Translations under genes and position numbers: made by a program
DNA from: Chondrilla cf. caribensis
Taxonomy: Eukaryota; Porifera; Demospongiae; Chondrillida; Chondrillidae
Length of the DNA stretch: 64,000 bases
Assembly: GCA_964020155.1 (NCBI GenBank)
Contig: OZ026553.1
Span: 1,434,479-1,498,478, forward strand
Direction: 5' to 3'
The notes under the pieces: generated by a model
Databases searched by the model: none
What the model was told of the DNA's origin: nothing
The model's input: the letters and a program-made list of their open reading frames with translations, nothing else
Shown here: positions 53,220 to 63,988 of the stretch, piece by piece
How the letters are laid out: each line of letters opens with the position of its first letter
Position numbering within the stretch: the first letter of the stretch is position 1

Positions 53220-56200
53220 ACACACGCTCTAACAATATTCACGTGGTATTCATCCTAACGATATTCATGCTGGTCTATGCCGTTACTATTTATAGTAACA
53301 TCTTCACTCCCGTACGGCGTTACGATCGATTTCTTCTCCAAGCGTCGTTCAATTCTATTTTCTGGGAGAAAAGAAAATTTGTGCTTCATTTTGGTATCCT
53401 AACGTGAAAGGAAAAACGAATAGCCTGTTTTATCTCTGTAATCCGCGCTTTCCTTATTCCGTATTCCGTGTTCCGTATTCCGTATTCCGTATTCCGCGTT
53501 TTACTAACTCCCCTTAGCTATTGCCACAATATTATTGTAGTACATGATTCAGCTATGTACTATGTGGTGGGTTGGACAGTGGACACTAGACCTGCAACCA
53601 TGCAGCAACCTCCTGGCAGTAGTTAACAATATTCACATGTTGCTTAATGATATTCATATATTGTTTAATGATATTCATTATGTTGTTATCTACTCTATTG
53701 TTAGGTGTCAGTGATTATCAAACCAGGTCACCTCCTCAGACTGTTGTTTGGCCCAGGAGCAGGGGAATGTGAGACCAAGTATGTACAGTAGGTATTGTGT
53801 GCTTGTGTATGTATGTGTGTACATGTGTGTACTGTGTGTGCATACACACATACATTGTAGAGGACTTCATTCAAAGGAGACATAGGAATAGTGTGTGCTA
53901 CGTTCTGCTGGATGTACACATGTACACCTTACAGTATATGTGACTGATGAGAGGTTTAACATCATGTTGTGCTGAAATTGTGTTTTGTGGATTTGTAGCA
54001 AGTTTGTTGTAAGGACCGTGGTCGTGATAGCAAATATAGACAGTCCTTGTCATATCCCAAGGTATATTTTAATGTAGACCCTCTCTGGTGTCATTTATGA
54101 CAACAATTCACCTCTTCTGTGTGTGGTCTTCAATCCTGATGTTCACTCTGTAATGCTGTAGGTATCCCACATGACTAGCTTGTACATCCTTGTCACCATG
54201 TTGTACAAGGATGTGACAAAGATGTGACAAGGTTGTACATTAGATTGGATGAGGTCATGTCAAATTGTACACATTTCAAGGTTGTTATGGTTCAGAGTGC
54301 TTCCTTGTACACAACCTTGTACAACTTGTACAACCTGTACATGACCTTGTCATTTTCATGTAAGATATTCCAGTAGTGAGGGTACATGTACCTACACACA
54401 GTAGAGAGTCCTCCTGCTAACAAGTACATATGTAGGTATATTCCAGTAGTGAGGGTACATGTACCTACACACAGTAGAGAGTTCTCCTGCTAACAAGTAC
54501 ATATGTAGGTATATTCCAGTAGTGAGGGTACATGTACCTACACACAGTAGAGAATCCTCCTGCTAACAAGTACATACAGTGAACTCTCCTTAATCTGGCC
54601 ACCAGTGGTGATCCTATTTCTAAAGGAAATGCAGGTTAAATGTATGATCTATTTTGATACACCATGGTTCATAGCCATAACCTATGTACTTCTGTGTGCT
54701 TGTGTGTATTGACTGATATGTAACAGTTGAATCTCTCCTGTTCTGTACATGGACTGTAATGGTAACCAGTGATTAGTTGACCACAGAGGTACTCTCACTC
54801 AAGTAATTGCTAACAAGATCTTCTGGTGCTCTTATTTGCTCTAGTTTTGAGTCTTCCAAACTGTCAGTCTTGTCATTTGTCATCAGTGTACCTAACCTGT
54901 AGTTTAAATAACAGATAGATAAGGTGTGTGGGTGGCTGGGCTGTTACAGCTAGTGAGGTGTTTCAGAGTGTGTGTATTGCTGATGTCTAGGTTCAAATCC
55001 ACCAGGTAGCATTTTTTGTCTTTTTTTTCTCACCTGTTGTCTGTGCTGATTGTTAAAGATTTGTTCCAATGCTACTCTATATTACCAGAACCTCATGTAT
55101 TATTATGTATGTATGCTTCTGTATGTGTGTATGTATATGAATGTATGTACATTATTGCAAGAAGTGCTGTATATACTAATGTACATATGTATGTATCATA
55201 CGTATGTAGGTGTACATATATCTTCACAGTACTTACGCATACACATAATGTATACATCAGCTTGCTTAGTAAGTGTCCTGGGTAGTGCATATTCGTGGTT
55301 GACACACTCCCTCACTCAGTCCCTAGTACACTGTGTCAACCAGTACAGTAGAATGCAGTAACATCTAAACTTTCACCAGTGAGAATTTGATTGTTTTCTC
55401 CTTTCCTGAGATGTGCAGGTGTAGGTTTAGATGGTGTCTATAATGGGTTTGAAAGAATACAGTAGTATTCAAATTATTTTAGTGGAAAGCTCCTTAAGTA
55501 CAGTCCTAATCATAAACACTGAACGTTTTACTGGTGTAGAATGTTTGTACCCTTACCCGTTCCCTATGCGTACCCACTAAACGAGAATGGCCGTTTAGTG
55601 GGTGAGTCACTGAACTTAGTACGTGGTGATAATAATGATTATAATTGTAATGTAAATTTTGGTGTTGAAGTTGATATGTTGTTTGATTCCTATTTGGAAG
55701 CTCTGATTGCCAGACAAACACTCATGATGAGAGAAGCACATTGAAAGATTGATTTAGACAGTTTTGATAACCACTTTGAGGTGTTGATCAGAGTATGGGG
55801 TAAACAAGAGAACACACCGGTACACCCGTATCCGTCCATACCTGTATCCGTTCAACATGCATTTTCAGAAAATGGGTACGGCTGTAGAACATTCAGTTTT
55901 GTATGATTAGTACCATAGATGTAATATCTAAAACATCATTTCCTGTTTCCCTTGTTAGGTTAGTAGGTGTTTCACTCTCTCACACCCACTTACTCAACTC
56001 TGACTATCAAGACCTGCTCAAATGTAGCCCACGAGCTACAGTAGGCCATTCATGTCAGAAGGTGAAATGGTCTCTCTAACGGTGTGGCACTGCACTGTGG
56101 TTCTGTACAGAGCACCACTTGGTAGTGGGTGGGGCCTTCCACACCTTGCGGGGATCTTACTTCCCTTGTTGTTGTCAACAGATATTTGAATGCCACATGC

Positions 56201-59200
56201 AACTGTGGTGTGTATTTGTTCCTCCAAATCCTCCAAATTGTCAATGTTGTCATCAGTGACCTTACCTGTAGTTTAAGTAACAGATTGATAAATTGTGTGG
56301 GTGGGCTATTGTTGATGGTGTAGTGAATCAGTATGTGTCTAGCTTCATGTGGAAGGCCAGGTTCCAATTCTTCAATTGTCAATTTTTGTCTTTTTTCCAC
56401 AAGTGTTGTCCATGGAAAATGTTGTAGATGTGTTCAAATGTTATTTGATGTTATCAGAACCTTGTGTATAATGTCATGTATTACGTATGTATTATGTGTA
56501 TGTTTGTATGTGTGTACATACTAAGTACATGTACTTCTAAGTACTGTATTATGATATGGTGTATGTACTTATGTGTGCATGTAATGGATGTACACTGCAA
56601 CTGCCTAGCAAGTGTCCTGGTTAGTACAAGTGTGTACAGTATGTATATATGTACCTTCATGTGTATGTATGTGTGTTCATTGTGACATTAGTGGGTGTTC
56701 TGCTGATATTCACTTGATGCATAAGTGTGTAGTGCTGTCACCATAATATCGATATGTACACATGTCACGATATATTGAATTATCCACATGTCGTGTACAG
56801 TGGAACCTCTCTATAAAGGACACTTTGGGACCTTAATTTTAGCCCTTATTACAGAGGTTTCCTCAACTCAGAAGTCACTTAATACACTACAGTACTACAC
56901 TGGGACACAGAATGGTGTCCTTATTATATAGGTTTCCACATTTCAGAGGTTTGTAATAGAGAGGTTCTACTGTATATCGATATGTCCACATGTCACGATA
57001 TATCAATCACTTCAGACATCAGTGGATGAAGAAGGGAAAAACAAAGATGTGTCGTTTGCTAACCGAGAGGAAGAACAGGTAGGCTCTGTGTGGTTAGGAA
57101 GGTGTACAGTATCTGTACATGTGTGGTTAGGAAGATGTACAGTATCTGTACGTGTGTGGTTAGGAAGGTGTACAATATCTGTACATGGTTAGGAAGGTGT
57201 ACAGTATCTGTACATGTGTGGTTAGGAAGGTGTACAATATCTGTACATGGTTAGGAAGGTGTACAGTATCTGTACATGTGTGGTTAGGAAGGTGTACAAT
57301 ATCTGTACATGGTTAGGAAGGTGTACAGTATCTGTACATGTGTGGTTAGGAAGGTGTACAGTATCTGTACCTGTGTGGTTAGGAAGGTGTACAGTATCTG
57401 TACCTGTGAGGTTAGGAAGGTGTACAGTATCTGTACCTGTGTGGTTAGACCATTGAGACCACCTGTGGGACTAGCTATAGGTGAAGTGGTCTCCATTGTG
57501 AGGTGGTCCAAATGGTGGTTCCAACATTACATATGGGATAATACTGTTGAGGGAATCCTCAGAATGGGAAATAATGGTCCCGTCTCTGAGGTGGTCAGGA
57601 AGTGAGGTTCTTCTGTACATGTGTACCTGTGTATACATGTTTACGTATGTAACTCACTCACAGGACAAGAAGTACAGGGTCATCCCCTCACTCATCAGAC
57701 TGTTGCCAGTGGCTCTCCTCAACTGATGGATAGTTGTACATTTCAAGATCCCGTCCTGTCCAGGGGTGGGTGGAGTGACGATGAGGGAGGCGTGGCAGAC
57801 TATGGGGGAGAAATGTCCCCGCTACTGACTACACCACGCAAGGTATGTACATATGTACAGTACCTACAGTAACAGGTCAACATTCTAGAGCCCAAGGAAT
57901 GTACACTGTTTGCTTACTAATGTATATGGTCTGGTTATATGTGAGTGTGTAGTGATTGGAGTGGAGCAGTTCAGTCCTGTTGTTCGCACTCTAACCTATG
58001 TTGTGTGTGTACCACCATACCTGTCATTGTATTGCACTGAGGTATTGGTACTGTACGTACATGTGTGTATACTCACCTTGTCCATGTGCTGTACCTCACC
58101 TGCCTTATGGTACACAGAAGACTATATCACTGTATGATGCTAGATGTTCAGGTGACTGGTAGTAAGAGCCCAGGGGCTCTAATCTGCACCCCAGTCCTCC
58201 TATCCCCCGCTGTGTATGAGTGTATCCTTCCACTTCTTGCAGGTTCCTACTAGGTCAGTAGCAGAGACAGTGGTTGATCCGTGGACACCTCTTGATCCTC
58301 ACCAGGTGAAGAAACAAGATGAGAGACCTTTCAGAAAAGGTGTACACTCATGTACACATGAGTGTTGTGTACTGTACCTTCTCATGTGCACATGTACACA
58401 CATGTACACTGTGTTGTGTTGTTGAGGAAGTGGGTGTGTCCGGTGATGTCATGGTTTGATATTGTCATCTCACACACATCGCTAGGCAACTTAGGAGTGT
58501 AGTGTGTGTACAGTTTGTAGTGTGTGTACAGTGTGTAGTGTGTGTACAATGTGTAGTGTGTACAGTGTGTAGTGTGTGTACAGTGTGTAGTGTGTGTACA
58601 GTGTGTAGTGTGTGTACAGTGTGTAGTGTGTGTACAGTGTGTAGTGTGTATACATACAGGTGAACCTCTATTATCAGAACCTCAATTATCCACACGACCT
58701 GAAATATTGAATCCCCCAGTTTAATTTAATGGTATCATGTGGAAATGGTTCCCAGGAGCTAAATAGTGTAAAATTGAGTGTCTAAAATACCTAGCTTGTA
58801 ATGAGGTAGGAGTAAGTATTTCTCTTATTTGAAGGTTTATTTGTAATTTTAAAGGCTTACTGTGTATTTAGTAATGGTTAACAAGTTAGTATGAAGACAG
58901 AACTCTTCATTTTGTATAAGACTTTAGTTATCCCAACACTTTTGCCTATCCGAACACTTGTTGGAAGTCTGGTGTCTCAAGGTGTTTGAATAACCGAGGT
59001 TGCTCTGTACTCTCAATTGTACAAATGACGTGTGTTCACATGTAGTATTGGTACACATGTGCATACAGTAGTATGAGCTGTATATACTTTCCTGTACTGT
59101 ATAGTGGGATACCTTCAGGAGGTGGTGATTTCAGGTTTTCACCATCAGTTGAACTCGTGAGAGTTTTACCTTACAAATACACATACGTACACACATTGTA

Positions 59201-59572
59201 TAGAACTGGTGAATTCGTGAGGTTGAAATCATGGAATGGCTGTTTTGAGCAAAATCACTTTATTTTCTCATTATACACATTAGTGCACGTACAGTGTGTA
59301 CTCCCAATTGTTAACTATACGTATGTACACACAGTAGTATGAACTGTACCTGTACCTGTATGTATGCATATAGTGTACATACAGTGTGTACTCTCAATTG
59401 GTACATATGTGTATGTAGTATTAGTAGTTCTATCAGTGGTCCATTCATGTGTGTGTGTGTGTTTGCATGTATACCCAGAAACAAGCAAGAAGGGAAGCTG
59501 TGTTGATCCAAGCACCAACAGTGGAAGAGGACGATGACGATAATGGATATAGTCTGAACTATGTTCAGGATG
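51700..59572 (+). CDS. NCAPH2: Condensin II subunit H2 (NCAPH2), 5' block and middle exons
   Basis: After the 5' block at 51,700-51,812, supported coding exons are 57016-57078 (TSVDEEGKNKDVSFANREEE), 57664-57842 (GWSDDEGGVADYGGEMSPLL), 58243-58339 (VVDPWTPLDPHQ, then ERPFRK) and 59479-59572 (REAVLIQAPTVEEDDDDNGY). The DPW-x-x-LDP and PF-R/K-KG motifs and the acidic stretch match the middle of NCAPH2. The last exon ends in phase 1, exactly what the exon at 29,182 needs. No exon for the N-terminal kleisin domain was found. Exon 57016-57078 is out of phase with 57664-57842, and 58243-58339 with 59479-59572, so exons are missing or lost at those places. A following acceptor at 59,822 gives a short tail and a stop (PARSEWDE) and may be spurious. 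Confidence 0.72.
52254..53512. mobile_element. Foldback (MULE-like) element with 9-bp target duplication
   Basis: 1259 bases flanked by the 9-base direct repeat cttagctat (52,245-52,253 and 53,513-53,521). Arms of about 410 bases are inverted copies of each other. They start gggagttagtaaaacgcgg, then a run of ggaatac units, and each contains a CA/GT microsatellite. About 400 bases of unrelated sequence lie between the arms. A 9-base duplication with long terminal inverted repeats points to Mutator-type transposition. No transposase is encoded. Confidence 0.93.
52541..52583. repeat. (GT)n tract in left foldback arm
   Basis: Pairs with the longer CA tract at 53,153-53,217 in the right arm. The length difference is the main divergence between the arms. 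Confidence 0.95.
53705..54061 (+). CDS. Two orphan exons of unknown gene
   Basis: 53705-53778 (acceptor ttgttag, donor gtatgt) and 53999-54061 (acceptor tttgtag, donor gtatat) join in phase. They read VIIKPGHLLRLLFGPGAGEC, then KFVVRTVVVIANIDSPCHIP. Composition and splice sites look real, but I recognise no family and do not see NCAPH2 N-terminal motifs. They could be lineage-specific NCAPH2 exons or belong to another gene. Confidence 0.4.
54364..54580. repeat. 73-bp minisatellite
   Basis: Three units containing ttccagtagtgagggtacat and agtagagagtcctcctgcta. Confidence 0.96.
54845..55295 (+). repeat. SINE-like repeat, copy 1
   Basis: Contains a box A-like ggtggctgggctgttacagc, then about 60 bases later a perfect box B (ggttcaaatcc) followed by a T-rich stretch. 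This resembles a tRNA-derived SINE head. A second copy lies at 56,225-56,640 on the same strand with a decayed box B (ggttccaattc). Both end near agtgtcctggg/ttagt. The tRNA origin is inferred. Confidence 0.55.
55541..55744 (+). other. Small open frame of unknown meaning
   Basis: An open stretch with LFDSYLEALIARQTLMMREA ending in a stop at 55,744, and a degenerate direct repeat of tacccgt upstream and downstream. No ATG context or splice sites make it convincing. It might be a fragment of a mobile element. Confidence 0.2.
56225..56640 (+). repeat. SINE-like repeat, copy 2
   Basis: Aligns with 54,845-55,295 over attgtcaatgttgtcatcag, gtagtttaagtaacagattg and ttatcagaaccttgtgtat. More decayed than copy 1. 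Confidence 0.6.
57094..57449. repeat. 31-33-bp minisatellite in NCAPH2 intron
   Basis: About 11 units of ggttaggaaggtgtacagta followed by tctgtacatgtgt or tctgtacat. It occupies the interval where, by phase, at least one NCAPH2 exon should lie. Confidence 0.96.
58497..58652. repeat. 18-bp minisatellite
   Basis: About nine units of agtgtgtgtacagtgtgt in an NCAPH2 intron. Confidence 0.95.
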
Positions 59573-59618
59573 GTATGTTGAGTGGGCAGGTCAAAGTGCA
59601 AAGTCTGCCCCCCCCCCC

Positions 59619-59658
<40 letters not shown>
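59441..59658. repeat. GT tract, C run and CA tract around an NCAPH2 exon
   Basis: gtgtgtgtgtgtgttt lies just before the exon at 59,479. A 13-base C run and then a CA tract (59,608-59,658) lie after its donor. Confidence 0.93.
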
Positions 59659-59659
<1 letters not shown>

Positions 59660-59662
<3 letters not shown>

Positions 59663-60515
59663 CACACGCACTTGCATGCATGCATATGCACATATGCGCA
59701 CGTATTATATGATGACGATTCTTATCTACAGTTTGACCCTACCTAGTTATGTACATTCACGTACAATATTATTATACAATAATTATATACAATTTTATTA
59801 ATATTATTATGTTTTAATCCAGATCCGGCCAGATCTGAATGGGATGAATAATCAAGGCTATAATCAGACAATATTTAAAATACATGCAAAATATACTAAT
59901 TTTAATTATAATATTGTTTACACACAAAGAATTGATTCAGCAACTTCTGCTTGTATATGTAATAGTATCATTAAACAACGTATTGACTCAAATTTTATTA
60001 TTGATTTTTTAATCATATCTTGTATTTGCCCATGTATATATTTTCACCACATTCCTTCATTTTGAACTTTCAACGTCTCCGATCATGATGCAGTCCACAG
60101 CTTAATTTCATATGCATGGAACTCAAATTATTATTGAAAAATGGTAGTATTAATTTTAATTATATGTTGGCATTATTATAATCATAAAATTATATTTAAT
60201 AACAATATAATATTAATCAATGCTATATTTTAATACAACACACATCAGAAATGTGATTAAAGGCTATGAGGGTTCAGTCAGGTCATGATGGTCCAACATA
60301 ATGGGTCCTGTCTGTAGGGTCATAGTGGTCTTGGAGCCTCTCACTTGCAACAGTCGGTTCCACGCTTTGGACACTTGCAAGAATTTCCACATTTGCACAA
60401 ATCCCCCTTGCCTGCAAACATGTAGGGAGAATGACCAAAATGACAAAGTTTTGTGCATGAGGAGTAGTGTTCTACACCATTGTGGGGGTGGTCATAACAT
60501 TTGGCAAAAAGTATG
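59660..60515. other. AT-rich stretch, nothing recognised
   Basis: Very AT-rich from 59,740 to 60,230, with many attatta-type runs. The minus strand at about 60,490-60,330 has a small cysteine-rich open stretch that I cannot assign. No RNA gene is seen. Confidence 0.5.
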
Positions 60516-63500
60516 CATGCACACACGCACGCACACACACACGCACACACACACACTACTAAGAACCTTATAATGTAGCTGGGGTTACGGGTTAGGTACA
60601 GAGATTGGAATTGTTTCAGAAATTAGTTAATGTCCCAAGGTAGGTGTGGTAATACAATCATGTTGACACGCCCACTTTCCCATGAGCTATTCAAAAAGGT
60701 GCTAAACGTTTTCTCTCCTATGCTATCCCATACCTTGAAAAAATACTAAGCACCTTCGAATGTAGCTTGGGTTATGGGTTAGGTACAGAAACGGGAATTG
60801 TCTCATAAGTTAGTTTAGGTCCCTAGCTAGGTCTGGTAGAAATATCTTGCTTACACGCCCACTTTCCCATGAGCTATTCAAAAAGGTGCTTAACATTTTA
60901 TCACCTAAACTATCCCATACATTGAAAAAATACTAAGCACTTTCGAATGTAGCTTGGGTTACGGGTTAGATACAGAATCGGGAAGTGTTTCATAAGTTAG
61001 TTCAAGCCCGCAGTAAGGTCTGATAAAAATATCAGGATGACACGCCCACTTTCCCATGAGCTATTCAAAAAGGTTCTTAAAGTTTTATCTCCTATACTAT
61101 CCCATACATTGAAAAAATACTAAGCACTTTCGAATGTAGCTTGGATTACGGGTTAGGTACAGAAACGGGAAGTGTTTCATAAGTTAGTTCAAGCCCGCAG
61201 TAAGGTCTGATAAAAATATCAGGATGACACGCCCACTTTCCCATGAGCTATTTAAAAATGTGCTTAATGTTTTCTCTCCTATACTATCCCATACATTGAA
61301 AAAATACTAAGCACCTTCGAATGTAGCTTGGGTTATGGGTTAGGTACAGAAATGGGAATTGTCTCATAAGTTAGGTTAGGCCCCTAACTAGGTCTGGTAG
61401 AAATATCACGTTGACATGCCCACTTTCCCATGAGCTATTCAAAAAGGTGCTTAACGTTTTATCTCCTATACTATCCCATACATTGAAAAAATACTAAGCA
61501 CCTTCGAATGTAGCTTGGGTTTCGGGTTAGGTACAGAAACGGGAATTATCTCATAAGTTAGGTTAGGCCCCTAGCTAGGTATGGTAGAAATATCACGTTG
61601 ACACGCCCACTTTCCCATGAGTTATTCAAAAAGGTGCTTAACATTTTATCTCCTAAACTATCCCACACATTGAAAAAATACTAAGCACTTTCGAATGTAG
61701 CTTGGGTTACAGGTTAGGTACTGAAACGGGAAGTGTTTCATAAGTTAGTTCAAGCCCGCAGAAAGGTCTGATAAAAATATCAGGATGACACGCCCACTTT
61801 TCCATGAGCTACCGTAGTGTCCGAAATTTTCGCGGGGCGTAATTTTCGCGAATCGTTCGATTTAGGACTGTTCACGTTTTTATTTTCGCGAATGGCAACG
61901 TACTTATTGGTTTTCGTTTAGCACTTCGAGGGCGCTTATGTGTTATGAATGGCGACGGAACGCAGGGTACTATCGTTTATAGTCGAGACAAGCTTCTGAC
62001 GTTGTATTTTTCTGAGAAAGAACTGCAAGATTGCTCACTTTTAAAGATGCCCACGTTTGAGTGAGAGCTGTATTCGAGGATAGCTACGTATCATGTTTAT
62101 CAGACTATTAGGAGCAGTAGCATTAGAGAGGTTCTGAGCTGCCGTCAAGGGCCCAAGAACGCTGAAGATCCCTTCGCTACAGGTGTATACAAAGGCAATC
62201 GCCCTTCGTTCCCACGTTGCCCATACTACCAACGTATAAACGGCCGCCGCTTTATACATACCCACGATAATTTTCGCGAATGAAAATTTTGTGAATCCGA
62301 CCTTCCTCGTGAAATTCGCGAAAATTACGTCCCGCGAAAATTTCGGACACTACGGTATTCAAAAAGGTGCTTAACGTTTTATCTCCTATACTATCCCATA
62401 CATTGAAAAATACTAAGCACTTTCGAATGTAGCTTGGGTTACGGGTTAGGTACAGAAATGGGAATTGTCTCATACGTTAGCTTAGGCCCCTAGCTAGGTC
62501 TGATAGAAATATAACGTTGACACGCCTACTTTCCCATGAGCTATTCGAAAAGGTGCTTAAAAGTATATCTCCTAAACTATCCCACACATTGAAAAAATAC
62601 TAAGCACTTTCGAATGTAGCTTGGGTTACGGGTTAGGTACAGAAATGGGAATTGTCTCATAAGTTAGTTCAAGCCCGCAGAAAGGTCTGATAAAAATATC
62701 AGGATGACACGCCCACTTTCCCATGAGCTATTCAAAAAGGTGCTTAACGTTTTATCTCCTATACTATCCCATACATTGAAAAAATACTAAGCACTTTCGA
62801 ATGTAGCTTGGGTTACGGGTTAGGTACAGAATCGGGAAGTGTTTCATACGTTAGCTTAGGCCCCTAGCTAGGTCTGATAGAAATATAACGTTGACACGCC
62901 CACTTTCCCATGAGCTATTCGAAAAGGTGCTTAAAGTTTTATCTCCTATACTATCCCATACATTGAAAAAATACTAAGCACCTTTGAATGTAGCTTGGGT
63001 TACGAGTTAGGTACAGAAATGGGAATTGTCTCATAAGTTAGTTTAGATCCCCAGCTAGGTCAGGTAGAAATATCACGTTGACACGCCTACTTTCCCATGA
63101 GCTATTCAAAAAGGTGCTTAACGTTTTCTCTCCTATACTATCCCATACGTACATTGAAAAAATACTAAGCACCTTCGAATGTAGCTTGGGTTTCGGGTTA
63201 GGTACAGAAACGGGAATTATCTCATAAGTTTGGTTAGGCCCCTAGCTAGGTCTGGTAGAAATATCACGTTGACACGCCCACTTTCCCATGAGCTATTCAA
63301 AAAGGTGCTTAACATTTTATCTCCTAAACTATCCCACACATTGAAAAAATACTAAGCACCTTCGAATGTAGCTTGGATTACGGGTTAGATACAGAATCGG
63401 GAAGTGTTTCATAAGTTAGTTCAAGCCTGCAGAAAGGTCTGATAAAAATATCAGGATGACACGCCCACTTTCCCATGAGCTATTCAAAAAGATGCTTAAC

Positions 63501-63922
63501 GTTTTATCTTCTATATTATCCCATACGTACATTGAAAAAATACTAAGCACTTTCGAATGTAGCTTGGGTTACGGGTTAGGTACAGAATTGGGAAGTGTTT
63601 CATAAGTTAGTTCAAGCCTGCAAAAAGGTCTGATAAAAATATCAGGATGACACGCCCACTTTCCCATGAGCTATTCAAAAAGGTGCTTACCGTTTTATCT
63701 CCTATACTATCCTATACATTGAAAAAATACTAAGCACCTTCGAATGTAGCTTGGGTTTCGGGTTAGGTACAGAAATGGGAATTGTCTCATAAGTTAGTTT
63801 AGGTCGCCAGCTAGGTCTGGTAGAACTATCACCCTAACATGCCCACTTTCCCATGAGCTATTCAAAAAGGTGCTTAACGTTTTATCTCCTATACTTCCCA
63901 TACATTGAAAAAATACTAAGCT
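60516..63922. repeat. 187-bp satellite array, right-hand locus
   Basis: After a CA tract (60,516-60,556) about 16 monomers run to 63,922, where another CA tract (63,924-63,984) begins in mid-monomer. Two monomer types alternate: one with gggaattgtctcat and ctaggtctggtagaaat, the other with gggaagtgtttcat and aaggtctgataaaaatatca. Every monomer holds gggttacgggttagg or a close variant. A transposon interrupts the array at 61,812. Confidence 0.96.
61812..62355. mobile_element. TA-flanked MITE inside a satellite monomer
   Basis: The ends are ccgtagtgtccgaaattttc and its complement, continuing gcggg. Removing the element and one TA restores the satellite text gagctattcaaaaagg, so the boundaries are exact. 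544 bases, CG-richer than the surroundings (ttcgcgaa motifs), no transposase. A mariner-type non-autonomous element is inferred. Confidence 0.93.
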
Positions 63923-63923
63923 C

Positions 63924-63984
<61 letters not shown>
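63924..63984. repeat. (CA)n microsatellite at right edge
   Basis: About 30 CA units starting inside a satellite monomer after actaagctcagta. Confidence 0.95.

Positions 63985-63988
<4 letters not shown>

Noticed and set aside
54980..55010. Functional tRNA gene suggested by the box B ggttcaaatcc
   Set aside because: No acceptor stem or anticodon arm could be paired around it. It fits better as part of a SINE-like repeat.
57094..57449. Repeat-rich open frames (VWLGRCTVSVP units)
   Set aside because: Translation of a minisatellite. Both strands and several frames are open for the same reason.
59820..59850. Terminal NCAPH2 exon after the acceptor at about 59,822 (PARSEWDE then stop)
   Set aside because: Phase-compatible but very short and unlike the conserved NCAPH2 C-terminus, which is found at 29.2-31.5 kb.
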